Shown: piece after piece, positions 17,070 through 26,417 of the stretch
Layout: each line of letters begins with the position of its first letter
How positions within the stretch are numbered: position 1 is the first letter of the stretch
Source of the DNA: Marinicellulosiphila megalodicopiae
GTDB taxonomy: Bacteria; Pseudomonadota; Gammaproteobacteria; Pseudomonadales; Natronospirillaceae
Reading direction: 5' to 3'
Length of the DNA stretch: 64,000 nucleotides
Assembly (NCBI RefSeq): GCF_045862395.1
Contig: NZ_AP023087.1
Coordinates: 2,666,001-2,730,000, forward strand
The notes under the pieces: generated by a model
Database searches by the model: none
Seen by the model: only the letters and a program-made list of their open reading frames with translations
What the model was told of the DNA's origin: nothing
Made by a program: the position numbers and the translations under genes

Positions 17070-18154
17070 AAACGTTTTGCCTTAATCTTATTTATCCACT
17101 GGGGTAACCCATAAGCTAACATCCCAAGCCCAAATAAAATCACGTCCCAATACCAACGCCCCAGCCAAACATTTAAATATTGCGACAGCCATTGAGCGTG
17201 CACATACGATGCTCCAGAACCATGTAATGAATATATGACAATCAAAGGTAACAATTTCCAATAATAGCTTTTACGAGCAGGAGTTTGAGCTAAAAATAGT
17301 GCCCAGGGTAAAAACCCTAAAAAAACAAGCGGATAGAAAAGACGCTCAACTAACACTCCTCGCCAATATGGACTAGGTTTTTTCATTAATTCCAATGTTG
17401 ACCAGCGTAATTTACTGTCGGAAGGTTTTTGATTATCCTGTTCAATTAACAACCGATATTGCTCAAACTGCGTTTCGCTATATCCTTTTTGTCCAGGTAA
17501 ATTTAAATACAACGTGCCATTTGTTAATTTTAAAAAATGCTGACTTGTCTGTTGATCACCTGTTTGTATGATCTCTTGTTCAAGCTTCCCATATTCTGCT
17601 TTGATAATTTGCTCACCTAATTGCGCAATAAACACCGTTTCAAATTGATTGAGGTCTCGATCCACCTTGCTGACATACATCACTTTGCCTGTATCGCCAA
17701 TTGAAGTGAAAGTTTGTGCCACCACAAAATCAAATAACGACACATCGTTCATATCATCTTTTAATTGAATATACTTTTGAGAGGCCAATGGTCGAATAAT
17801 ATTTTCTGAAAATGCCCCAAGCCCCATTACAATAAGTGTCGGAATCAAAGCATATGCCATTAATTTCATTTTACTGATGCCACAGGAAAATAAGACATGC
17901 ATTTCAATATCCATGTACATACGCCCTATTCCCATAAATGCTGCCAGAAAAAAAGCAATGGGCATCACTTCGTACATTAAACCTGGGACTTTATACAGGA
18001 CATTTAAAAACAATACTTCTACCCCTGCAATTGCAATCACAGGATTATTCAGTAATTTAGTCAAAGACATACTGATCATAATTAAAAGTAAAACAAATAA
18101 AATCAATGCAAATGGCAGCAGTATTTGTTTGGTAATATATCGAGCAAGTATCAC
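17066..18154 (-). CDS. lptF: LPS export system permease LptF
   Basis: The 362-residue inner-membrane protein has the LptF layout: two N-terminal helices, VLYKVPGLMYEVMPIAFFLA, a periplasmic jellyroll domain in the middle (about 130-240), and LVERLFYPLVFLGFLPWALF followed by the last helices. Start is a GTG at 18154. It is divergent from pepA, as lptF is in many gammaproteobacteria. Confidence 0.94.
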   Translation of the reverse strand: MILARYITKQILLPFALILFVLLLIMISMSLTKLLNNPVIAIAGVEVLFLNVLYKVPGLMYEVMPIAFFLAAFMGIGRMYMDIEMHVLFSCGISKMKLMAYALIPTLIVMGLGAFSENIIRPLASQKYIQLKDDMNDVSLFDFVVAQTFTSIGDTGKVMYVSKVDRDLNQFETVFIAQLGEQIIKAEYGKLEQEIIQTGDQQTSQHFLKLTNGTLYLNLPGQKGYSETQFEQYRLLIEQDNQKPSDSKLRWSTLELMKKPSPYWRGVLVERLFYPLVFLGFLPWALFLAQTPARKSYYWKLLPLIVIYSLHGSGASYVHAQWLSQYLNVWLGRWYWDVILFGLGMLAYGLPQWINKIKAKRL

Positions 18155-18386
18155 TAGCTAAACCTATTAAAGATAAGTGCAATTTATTAAATTAAGCTCT
18201 TATTAGAACTATATTTAATTGAGACACTAAAGAATTTTGATTTCATAGATAGATGGTTTTATCCATGAATTGCTTTAAACTATAATTAATCTATAAAATG
18301 CGAACTTTAACAGAAATTCGATCATTAGGAAGCCTCTATATTTGATGCATGTACTTTGATCCCAATGAAAAATAAGTGGAATAATA

Positions 18387-19832
18387 ATGAAGATACAACT
18401 AACTGAAAAAATTGAACCAAATTTATACACTCAAATCGTTTTTGCCTTTGACGATCAATATCAAAGTGCATTTGCAGTGTGCCCTGACTCACTTAAATTA
18501 TCCCAATTAGCCGAACAAGGCCGTTTAGATTTATCACTTGGTGCAATTACGCCATTTTATGATGAACAAAGTGCAACCATCGTAATTGGCTGTGGAAACC
18601 AAGCTAAATTTAAAGAAAACCAGTTCAAAAAAGCAGTGCAAAGTGCCATCAATTTCGTAAAAACTAAAGAAGTCTGTGTACAATTTGATCTTCAAAATTT
18701 TCTGCCAGCCAATCGTGATCTGGCATGGGCTGTAGAGTTTGCCACTCAAACGGGTTTGCAGTGTTTTTATGAGTATCACCTTACTTTAAGCAAACCACAA
18801 ACTGTAATCAAATTAGAGTCCATCTGCTTTGTTGGTACTGATGAAACGTTAAATCGTGCAATCATTGAAGGTAAAGCGACCGCGCATGGTGCTAATATCA
18901 CAAAAGAGTTAGGCAATCTTCCACCTAATATTTGCACACCGACTTATTTAGCACAGCAAGCTCAAGCGCTTGCGAATCAATATGACAACTGCAGTATTGA
19001 AATATTAGAAGAATCGGACATGCAACAGTTAGGGATGGGTTCATTATTAAGCGTCTCTAAAGGCAGTGTTGAACCCCCTAAATTAATCGCATTAAAATAT
19101 AACGGTAATGGCGATGAAGCGCCATTCGCACTTGTAGGTAAAGGCGTAACGTTTGACACTGGTGGCATCAGTTTAAAACCCGGCCCTGGTATGGACGAAA
19201 TGAAATACGACATGTTAGGTGCAGGAAGTGTCATTGGTACGTTTGCTGCGATTGCTGAATTACAACCAAAACTTAATTTGGTGGTTGTGGTGGCTGCCGT
19301 AGAAAACATGCCAGCAGGAAATGCAAGTAAACCTGGTGATGTTGTAACCAGTATGAGCGGCAAAACGATTGAAATTTTTAATACCGATGCTGAAGGACGC
19401 TTAATATTAGCCGATGCATTAACTTATACCGAACGCTTTAATCCTAAAGTGGTCATTGATGTAGCGACTTTGACGGGTGCCTGTGTCATCGCTCTTGGTC
19501 ATCATCTAACCGCGGTATTTACTAATGATGCAGATTTAAATGCACAAATATTAAAAGCAGGCGATCATTCATGGGATCGCGCTTGGCCAATGCCGTTAAC
19601 GGATGATTATGAACCAGAAGTACAAGCAGGATTTGCGGATATTCGTAATACAGGTTCTGCAGGTCGTGCAGGTGGATCAATTGCAGCTGCAATGTTCTTA
19701 AAAGAATTTACAGCTAATTATACTTGGGCACATTTAGATATAGCAGGCACCGGTTGGAATACGGGTAAAGTTCATAGCGCAACGGGCCGCCCTGTAGGAT
19801 TACTAACTCGTTGGTTATTAAATCAAATTTAA
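18387..19832 (+). CDS. pepA: Leucyl aminopeptidase (M17)
   Basis: PepA removes N-terminal residues from peptides as a hexameric two-metal enzyme; in E. coli it also binds DNA in Xer recombination. The 481-residue protein has the M17 signature NTDAEGRLILADALTY, the metal and catalytic residues in GKGVTFDTGGISLKPG and DMLGAGSVIG, and the N-terminal macro-like domain. Shares a 232-bp divergent region with lptF. A terminator follows at 19841. Confidence 0.95.
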   Translation: MKIQLTEKIEPNLYTQIVFAFDDQYQSAFAVCPDSLKLSQLAEQGRLDLSLGAITPFYDEQSATIVIGCGNQAKFKENQFKKAVQSAINFVKTKEVCVQFDLQNFLPANRDLAWAVEFATQTGLQCFYEYHLTLSKPQTVIKLESICFVGTDETLNRAIIEGKATAHGANITKELGNLPPNICTPTYLAQQAQALANQYDNCSIEILEESDMQQLGMGSLLSVSKGSVEPPKLIALKYNGNGDEAPFALVGKGVTFDTGGISLKPGPGMDEMKYDMLGAGSVIGTFAAIAELQPKLNLVVVVAAVENMPAGNASKPGDVVTSMSGKTIEIFNTDAEGRLILADALTYTERFNPKVVIDVATLTGACVIALGHHLTAVFTNDADLNAQILKAGDHSWDRAWPMPLTDDYEPEVQAGFADIRNTGSAGRAGGSIAAAMFLKEFTANYTWAHLDIAGTGWNTGKVHSATGRPVGLLTRWLLNQI

Positions 19833-19840
19833 ATACTTTC

Positions 19841-19873
19841 AAAGCTATGAAATGCACTATTTCATAGCTTTTT
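19841..19873 (+). terminator. Intrinsic terminator of pepA
   Basis: A 12-bp stem AAAGCTATGAAA/TTTCATAGCTTT with a 7-nt loop and a short T-tail lies 8 nt after the pepA stop. Confidence 0.8.
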
Positions 19874-20012
19874 AAATATGGGGCTTTCCTTTATGCAAAC
19901 ATTCAACATTCAACGATGAAAAATAAAACTCCTGAATAGTGGTTAACAATAAAAATACACAACCCTATTTGATCTATTTTTTTACAATTTCGCTTATTGT
20001 CTTTGTAGTTTG

Positions 20013-20041
20013 AAAAAAAAGAGGCTTTCGCCTCTTTTTTT
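20013..20041. terminator. Bidirectional terminator downstream of nfuA
   Basis: AAGAGGC-TTTC-GCCTCTT flanked by an eight-base A-run and a T-run. On the minus strand it ends nfuA transcription; it can also catch read-through from pepA. Confidence 0.85.
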
Positions 20042-20055
20042 AATTCACCTAATCA

Positions 20056-20643
20056 TTACATATAAGCATTTTCAGTATCCGTATGATCGGTAACATCTCT
20101 TACACCTTTAAGTGCAGGCACATGCTCAAGCAAGGTTTTTTCAACCCCTTCTTTTAAGGTTAGATCAACAGATGAACAGCCCTGACAGCCTCCACCAAAT
20201 TTTAAAACCGCAACCATATCTTCTGTAATTTCTTCTAGTGTGACATCGCCACCATGAGAAGCCAAACCTGGATTGATTTGTGTGTGCAACAAATATTGAA
20301 TTTGTTGTTCAATTGGGCTGTCTGCTGACACTTTTGGCATTTTAGCATTTGGCGCTTTGATGGTTAATTGACCACCTAAATTTGCTGTTTGATAATCTAC
20401 CTGTGCTTCGTCCAAATAAGGCATGCTCATTTTTTCAAGGTAGACTTTAAATTTTTCTAATTGAATGATTTCATCATCGGCTTTTTCTTCACCTGGCTTG
20501 CTGTACGACAAACAAGTCTCTGCGTATTTAGTACCAGGTTGCGTCACAAATAATCGAATTGAAACACCTTTAACGTCGTGGTTATCTAATAATCCAGCCA
20601 AATAATCTTGTGCGGGTTGGGTAATATCGATCTTGATATCCAT
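20056..20643 (-). CDS. nfuA: Fe/S biogenesis protein NfuA
   Basis: NfuA carries [4Fe-4S] clusters to apo-proteins. The 195-residue protein has the degenerate A-type N-terminal domain without its cysteines and a C-terminal NifU domain with C153-x2-C156 in GGCQGCSSVDLTLKEGVE, which holds the cluster at the dimer interface. Single gene with its own terminator. Confidence 0.95.
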   Translation of the reverse strand: MDIKIDITQPAQDYLAGLLDNHDVKGVSIRLFVTQPGTKYAETCLSYSKPGEEKADDEIIQLEKFKVYLEKMSMPYLDEAQVDYQTANLGGQLTIKAPNAKMPKVSADSPIEQQIQYLLHTQINPGLASHGGDVTLEEITEDMVAVLKFGGGCQGCSSVDLTLKEGVEKTLLEHVPALKGVRDVTDHTDTENAYM

Positions 20644-20826
20644 TTTTGCCTCTTTAATAACAACATAAACTAACTAATTATGGGTAGTTTAACTGTTATA
20701 GCCCTATAAACGAACCGATATTTTACATCCATTGGTAATGAGAAACGAACCTCAGTTACATTATTAATACAAAACTAGTTAACACAATGTCACATACTCA
20801 CTATTAAACAAAGAAAGTAACATATA

Positions 20827-20846
20827 AAATGTAAATGATTACATTT
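20827..20846. promoter_or_regulatory. Dyad upstream of the GH5-GH10 gene, possible operator
   Basis: AAATGTAA and TTACATTT form perfect 8-bp arms around ATGA, ending 20 nt before the start codon of the GH5-GH10 gene. The position and symmetry suit a sugar-responsive repressor, but this is inference. Confidence 0.5.
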
Positions 20847-20866
20847 AAAATAAATTGAGAGTAACT

Positions 20867-23800
20867 ATGATTAAACCTTTCCAAATAGCCATGAGCGCTA
20901 TAACACTGATTGCGCTTAGCTCATGCATCGAGCCACTTGGTGATTCACCCAAAAATAACGCGCCTAGCGCAACACCTAACCAAGTCAATAATACGGTTTT
21001 TTCAAACTCGCAAGATCCTGAAAATGACGCGTTACAATATAAATGGACACTTATTGAGAACAATTTAAATCTAGGTTCAACTGAAAATTTAGATATTAGT
21101 CAATGGGTGGACGTAATAGATGGCCCTAAATATGTGTCACTGATGATTGATGATGGCAGCAATTCAGTCACATTCCCTGTTTTTTTGGTGGATTTTGGCT
21201 CAAATCAAACCAATGACAACCCTCCTACTGCAAGGTTTACTTCATCTTCGTTGTCAGGCCAAATTCCATTTACAGTCGATTTTGATGCAAGTAATTCAAG
21301 TGATGATAATGAAATTAAAAGTTATACATGGTTCATTAACAACCAAACCATTAATAACCAAACCAGTGAACAAAAACAAATCAGTTATGAATTTACCGAA
21401 GCAGGCAATTTTGATATTAAATTAATTGTTACAGATTCTGCGAACCAAAGCGCTGAATTTGCTCAAACTATTTCTGCTACACAAGCAGTCATCGATCAAC
21501 CGATTGATGTTGAATTTACATTAAGCAAAACACAAATAGATATTACAGATACACTGACATTAACTGTCGACAATCCTAATTCAAATATTAGCTATGAATG
21601 GGACATTGGCGGCATCAAAAAATCTGGCCCATCTATTACTCATAGTTTTAGTGAAATCGGGCAATACGATATTACCTTGAGCGCTACTGACGCCAACAAT
21701 CCGAATCAAAGCAATTCAAAAACCATTTCGGTATCTGTAATAAATAACCAGCCAGAGCCAGAAATTTCTATTGTGTCGAATTCTGGCTTAACCATTAATT
21801 TAGCCATCAATTTTGATAGCTCCCCTATTTCATATCAATGGACAGTGGACAATAAAACATTTAACAACAATACATTGGAATACACATTTGCCACTTCTGG
21901 CGCATACACAGTTAAGCTAAGTGCAAACTACGGCGATGGATTTATTGAACACGACAGCATCAATGTGATGGTTAGTGCGCCTGCTCTACCAATATGCACT
22001 GTTACTATTAACAATGATCCTTATTGTAAAGCCGATGCTTCTACAGATGATAATGGTGATGGCTGGGGCTGGGAAAATGAGTTGAGCTGCATTTATGTAG
22101 GTGGCGCTGCGGACCCTGCCCCTGGAAGCTGTGAATTAGAAGATTTAAATCCAGGTCAAGGGACATCAGCAGATCGTATTATGTACATGGGTGAGCCGTT
22201 GTATCTATCAGGGTTTAACATTGCATGGTTCGATTTTGCCAGTGACGTTGGAAATGGTGTAGATACTAATCAATTAAACCAAGCGATTACAGATTTAAAA
22301 CAAGCCGGTGGCAACACATTACGCTGGTGGATTCATACTGACGGGTATTTAACTCCTAGCTGGAACAATGGCTTAGTGTCAGGCCCAGGAACCAACTTTA
22401 TTCGTGATATGAAAACAGCGTTAGATATCGCTCAACAACAAGGGGTGTATATTGTGCCGTCGTTATGGTCCTTTGATATGCTTAACGATAACGAATTTAG
22501 AAACCCGCCGGTTGCTGACAACTACAAGTTATTAACGCAAAACAACGTATTACAGTCTTATATCGATAATGCTATTACGCCAATGGTGACCCAGTTAAAT
22601 GACCATCCAGCTCTAGTAGCATGGGAAATTTTTAACGAGCCAGAAAACATGACAGAAAGCTGGTTTGCTGAACGTACGACAGTCAATACAGCTCAAGCAA
22701 ACGCGTTAACTTTAGAAGACATTCAAAGAGTGACTGCAAAATTAGCCGCTGCCATCCATCAAACTGCCATTGATAATGGACAAACGGCATTAGTCACTAC
22801 TGGTTCAAAGTCAATGGGCAAATACAACTCTGACGTTGCTGGTGGGACAAACTTGTATTCTGATGAGCGTTTAATGGCTTTGAACAATAACAACCCTTTA
22901 TCTATATTAGACTTTTACCAACCTCACTATTACAACAATGAAGGTAAACAAGGTGACTGGTCAGTCTTCCACCATGATGCGTCCTATTGGAATGTCGATA
23001 AGCCGATTGTAGTGGGTGAGTTTTATGTGAATGACGGGTTAAAAAACAGCAATGATGCGCCATTAAAATCACAATATGCCGACTTAACCACTGAACAAAT
23101 GTGCCAAGCATTAGTGAATGGCGGTTATGCTGGTGGTTGGGCATGGCAATGGAACGAATATGCCGCACAAATCAAATCGTGTTTAAACCCTATCACAATT
23201 GACTTAGGTAAAGGCAGTGATGAGATTAGCGCCATTGATAGCAATCGTGGCGATGATTATGCAGGTATTGGTAATGGCTTATCATCTTTAGCACCCTTTC
23301 CAATTGGGTTGGCCATTCCAGATGGAACCGGTACAAGTGGCGTGAGTATTTTAACTAACACCACTCGTCAAAATATTCTTAAAGCGGATTTTTCACAAAT
23401 CACTGTCGAAAACAAAATGAAAATGAGCTACGTTGAAAACAGTTTCACTGAAGCAGATGCGATAGTAGATTGGGCGATCAACAATGATATTGGTGTACAT
23501 GGACATGCATTAGTATGGCACCACACATCACAATTACCCTCTTGGGCAATCAATCCTGGTAATGATTTTAAAACAAAATTCAAAGAGCAAATCACACGAA
23601 CAGCGACCCACTTTAAAGGCAAAGTGTATAGCTGGGATGTTGTAAATGAAGCGTTATTTGATCCAAATGATGGCAGTGGCCACACAAATAACAACGGATT
23701 TAGAAACTCGGTATATTTTAATCAATACAATGGTTCAAGCTACATCGACGAAGCATTTCGAACAGCAAGAGAAGCTGATCCAACGGCGATTTTGTATTAC

Positions 23801-24325
23801 AACGATTTTAATACTGAAGAAAACAGCGACAAAACCACGGCATTAGTTAATTTAGTACAAGGGTTATTGGATAATGACGTACCAATTGATGGAGTAGGTT
23901 TTCAAATGCATGTCGTTAATAGCTGGCCACCCATTAGCAATATTCGCTCTGCCATGCAAAAAATTGTCGATATAGATCCAAATTTGATGGTAAAAATTAC
24001 TGAATTAGATGTACGAATCAACAACGTTTATGATGAAAATGAAAACAATGACTTTATAAACAGAAATGACTGCAACGTATCATGCACAGGCTTAACTGCA
24101 CAAAAGGCAAGATATAAAGAAATCATTGAAGCGTATTTAGATGTTGTGCCAGAACACCGCCGTGGAGGGATTACCGTTTGGGGCGTTGCGGATTTAGATA
24201 GCTGGTTATATGAAAACAATGGAGATAGAAAACTTCCAGATTGGCCATTAATGTTTAATGATAACTTCGAGAAAAAACCAGCATTTTTTGGTGTTCAAGA
24301 AGCCATTCAAACCATAAACAACTAA
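20867..24325 (+). CDS. Bifunctional lipoprotein glycosidase: PKD repeats, CBM10-like, GH5 and GH10
   Basis: The 1,152-residue protein has a lipoprotein signal (LSSC, Cys20). Residues 30-375 hold three or four PKD/Ig-like modules. A CBM10-like module follows (PYC...GDGWGWENELSCI, about 378-410). The GH5-like barrel (about 438-775) shows TLRWWIH, acid/base WEIFNEPE (about 590) and nucleophile VGEF (about 717). The GH10 barrel (about 800-1150) shows HALVWHH, acid/base WDVVNEAL (about 927) and nucleophile ITELDV (about 1045). It should cut beta-1,4 glycans at the cell surface: xylan by GH10 and a mannan- or cellulose-like chain by GH5. I chose the ATG at 20867 with GAGAG upstream. Confidence 0.88.
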   Translation: MIKPFQIAMSAITLIALSSCIEPLGDSPKNNAPSATPNQVNNTVFSNSQDPENDALQYKWTLIENNLNLGSTENLDISQWVDVIDGPKYVSLMIDDGSNSVTFPVFLVDFGSNQTNDNPPTARFTSSSLSGQIPFTVDFDASNSSDDNEIKSYTWFINNQTINNQTSEQKQISYEFTEAGNFDIKLIVTDSANQSAEFAQTISATQAVIDQPIDVEFTLSKTQIDITDTLTLTVDNPNSNISYEWDIGGIKKSGPSITHSFSEIGQYDITLSATDANNPNQSNSKTISVSVINNQPEPEISIVSNSGLTINLAINFDSSPISYQWTVDNKTFNNNTLEYTFATSGAYTVKLSANYGDGFIEHDSINVMVSAPALPICTVTINNDPYCKADASTDDNGDGWGWENELSCIYVGGAADPAPGSCELEDLNPGQGTSADRIMYMGEPLYLSGFNIAWFDFASDVGNGVDTNQLNQAITDLKQAGGNTLRWWIHTDGYLTPSWNNGLVSGPGTNFIRDMKTALDIAQQQGVYIVPSLWSFDMLNDNEFRNPPVADNYKLLTQNNVLQSYIDNAITPMVTQLNDHPALVAWEIFNEPENMTESWFAERTTVNTAQANALTLEDIQRVTAKLAAAIHQTAIDNGQTALVTTGSKSMGKYNSDVAGGTNLYSDERLMALNNNNPLSILDFYQPHYYNNEGKQGDWSVFHHDASYWNVDKPIVVGEFYVNDGLKNSNDAPLKSQYADLTTEQMCQALVNGGYAGGWAWQWNEYAAQIKSCLNPITIDLGKGSDEISAIDSNRGDDYAGIGNGLSSLAPFPIGLAIPDGTGTSGVSILTNTTRQNILKADFSQITVENKMKMSYVENSFTEADAIVDWAINNDIGVHGHALVWHHTSQLPSWAINPGNDFKTKFKEQITRTATHFKGKVYSWDVVNEALFDPNDGSGHTNNNGFRNSVYFNQYNGSSYIDEAFRTAREADPTAILYYNDFNTEENSDKTTALVNLVQGLLDNDVPIDGVGFQMHVVNSWPPISNIRSAMQKIVDIDPNLMVKITELDVRINNVYDENENNDFINRNDCNVSCTGLTAQKARYKEIIEAYLDVVPEHRRGGITVWGVADLDSWLYENNGDRKLPDWPLMFNDNFEKKPAFFGVQEAIQTINN

Positions 24326-24356
24326 AAAATAAAACCAGCAACTAAATTACAGACAT

Positions 24357-24384
24357 AAAAAAAGCCTCAAATGAGGCTTTTTTT
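24357..24384. terminator. Bidirectional terminator between the GH5-GH10 gene and cysB
   Basis: A 12-bp perfect stem AAAAAAAGCCTC/GAGGCTTTTTTT with loop AAAT serves both convergent genes. Confidence 0.9.
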
Positions 24385-24395
24385 ATGAATTGAAG

Positions 24396-25370
24396 TTAAA
24401 AGGTAGGTAAAGCTATATCTTTAAACAATTCATCAAGCTCTTGTTTACTAGCAATACTCATCGCTTTATTGACTGTCGCTTTATCTAAATGCGGTGCAAA
24501 CGATTCGATAAATTTATACATAAATCCACGAATGAACGTGCCTTTACGGATACCAATACTTGTAATGCTTGCTTTAAATAAATGACTGGCATCAATTGCA
24601 ACCAAATCACTGTCTGCAACTGGGTCATGTGCCATATGCGCTACAATCCCAACACCCAAACCTAATCTAACGTAGGTTTTAATCACATCGGCATCAGCTG
24701 CGGTAAATACTACTTTAGGTGTTAATCCTTTTGAGAAAAACGCATCGTCTAAAGTAGAACGCCCCGTAAATCCAAATACATAGGTAACCAGTGGAAATTC
24801 TGCGACATCCTCTAGCGTTATATTTGATTTTTGTGCAAGTGGGTGGGTTTTAGGTACGATGATCGATCGATTCCAGCGATACGTCGGCATCATCACTAAA
24901 TCGTTAAACAATTCCATGCCTTCGGTGGCAATAGCGATATCTACTGTGCCGTCCGCTGCCATTTCGGCAATTTGCACAGGCGTGCCTTGATGCATATGTA
25001 ATGACACGTCTGGGTAATCTTTAATAAAGTGATCAATAATAGGCGGTAATGCATAACGCGCTTGAGTGTGCGTGGTGGCAATAGTTAATGAGCCACGCTT
25101 GTCATCACTAAATTCTTGTGAAACCTGTTTGATTGATTCCACTTTACGTAATACTTCGCCTGCGATTTTTAATACAGCTTCACCAGCTGGAGTGATGCGA
25201 GTTAAATGTTTGCCACTGCGTGCAAATATTTCCACCCCCAACTCATCTTCCAATAAACGAATCTGTTTACTGATGCCAGGTTGCGATGTATATAAGACTT
25301 GCGCTGTCGCTGAAACGTTTAAATCATGATGAGCGACTTCCCATATGTATTTAAGTTGTTGCAGTTTCAT
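24396..25370 (-). CDS. cysB: LysR-family regulator CysB
   Basis: CysB activates sulfate assimilation genes in response to O- or N-acetylserine. The 324-residue protein has the N-terminal helix-turn-helix (MKLQQLKYIWEVAHHDLNVS, TSQPGISKQIRLLEDELG) and a periplasmic-binding-like effector domain (TIATTHTQARYALPP, VTYVFGFTGRS) at CysB length. AAGGGA precedes the ATG. It is divergent from a TauE-like sulfite exporter gene, which fits a role in sulfur metabolism. Confidence 0.93.
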   Translation of the reverse strand: MKLQQLKYIWEVAHHDLNVSATAQVLYTSQPGISKQIRLLEDELGVEIFARSGKHLTRITPAGEAVLKIAGEVLRKVESIKQVSQEFSDDKRGSLTIATTHTQARYALPPIIDHFIKDYPDVSLHMHQGTPVQIAEMAADGTVDIAIATEGMELFNDLVMMPTYRWNRSIIVPKTHPLAQKSNITLEDVAEFPLVTYVFGFTGRSTLDDAFFSKGLTPKVVFTAADADVIKTYVRLGLGVGIVAHMAHDPVADSDLVAIDASHLFKASITSIGIRKGTFIRGFMYKFIESFAPHLDKATVNKAMSIASKQELDELFKDIALPTF

Positions 25371-25558
25371 TTATGTTTCCCTTAATTGAATCGATTTCCA
25401 AACCACAAAACAGGCTATAAGCACCGTTAAATAAGAGATCTCGACCGTTAGTCATGTTATTGTTATAAAAATAGAAGAAAATATTCCTTCAAAGAATAAA
25501 GAGAAATCATTAAATTTACCACCTTTTTGTAACCCCCCTAACCTTTTGAGTAGTATCT

Positions 25559-26359
25559 GTGTTTATAATCGAATTTTTAATAGCAAATTTAGACTTTATT
25601 TTAGCCGGAGCCGGTGTCGGTTTAGTAGTAGGCATCACAGGTGTAGGCGGTGGCGCGTTAATGACTCCGATCTTAATTTTATTTGGTATTCCCCACAAAA
25701 TCGCAATTGGTACCGACCTAATTTATGCTGCCATCACCAAAGGTTCGGGCATGGTATCCCATGCGCGCCAAGGCCATGTAAAATGGAGCGTGGTAGCAAA
25801 ACTTTCCGCAGGTTCTATCCCTGGTGCTTTATTAACCTTTATCTTTTTAAAACGTTTTGAAGATGTCGATTACACTCACATACTTACCCAAGCTCTTGGC
25901 ATCATGCTTGTGATTACTGCATTGGTGTTATTTTTTCGCCCTCACCTTAAACAATTATCTGTTAAACAAAAATTGTCTCCCCGCGCTCAATTAATACTTA
26001 CCGTGGCACTTGGATTATTTGTTGGATCCTTTGTGACATTATCTTCAGTGGGTGCAGGTGCATTAGGCACTGCCATTTTAATGGTGTTATTTCCTATTTT
26101 GTTACCCAAAGAAGTGGTCGGTACTGATATTGCCCACGCAGTGCCATTAACATTTATAGCTGGCATGTTTCATTATTCACTAGGTAATGTTGATTGGTAT
26201 TTATTAATTTCATTAATTATCGGCTCCATTCCAATGGTTATGCTTGGCGCTAAATTATCAACACGCATTCCATCAAAAATCATGCATCCATTTCTTGCTA
26301 GTTTATTAATGATTTTAGGTGTCATTTACGCATTGGACATTGATTTACATAACCTGTAA
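25559..26359 (+). CDS. TSUP-family (TauE/SafE) sulfite/organosulfonate exporter
   Basis: The 266-residue inner-membrane protein has about eight helices and the two TauE/SafE repeat signatures (GVGLVVGITGVGGGALMTPIL and, in the second half, VTLSSVGAGALGTAIL). The start is the GTG at 25559 with only a weak ribosome site; no better in-frame start lies nearby. The family moves sulfite or sulfonates. Its location divergent from cysB suggests control by CysB, inferred from position. Confidence 0.85.
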   Translation: MFIIEFLIANLDFILAGAGVGLVVGITGVGGGALMTPILILFGIPHKIAIGTDLIYAAITKGSGMVSHARQGHVKWSVVAKLSAGSIPGALLTFIFLKRFEDVDYTHILTQALGIMLVITALVLFFRPHLKQLSVKQKLSPRAQLILTVALGLFVGSFVTLSSVGAGALGTAILMVLFPILLPKEVVGTDIAHAVPLTFIAGMFHYSLGNVDWYLLISLIIGSIPMVMLGAKLSTRIPSKIMHPFLASLLMILGVIYALDIDLHNL

Positions 26360-26417
26360 CAACTTGATATAACCTTGATATAAAAACGGGCATCAGTTAA
26401 TCTTTTTGATTTTATTG

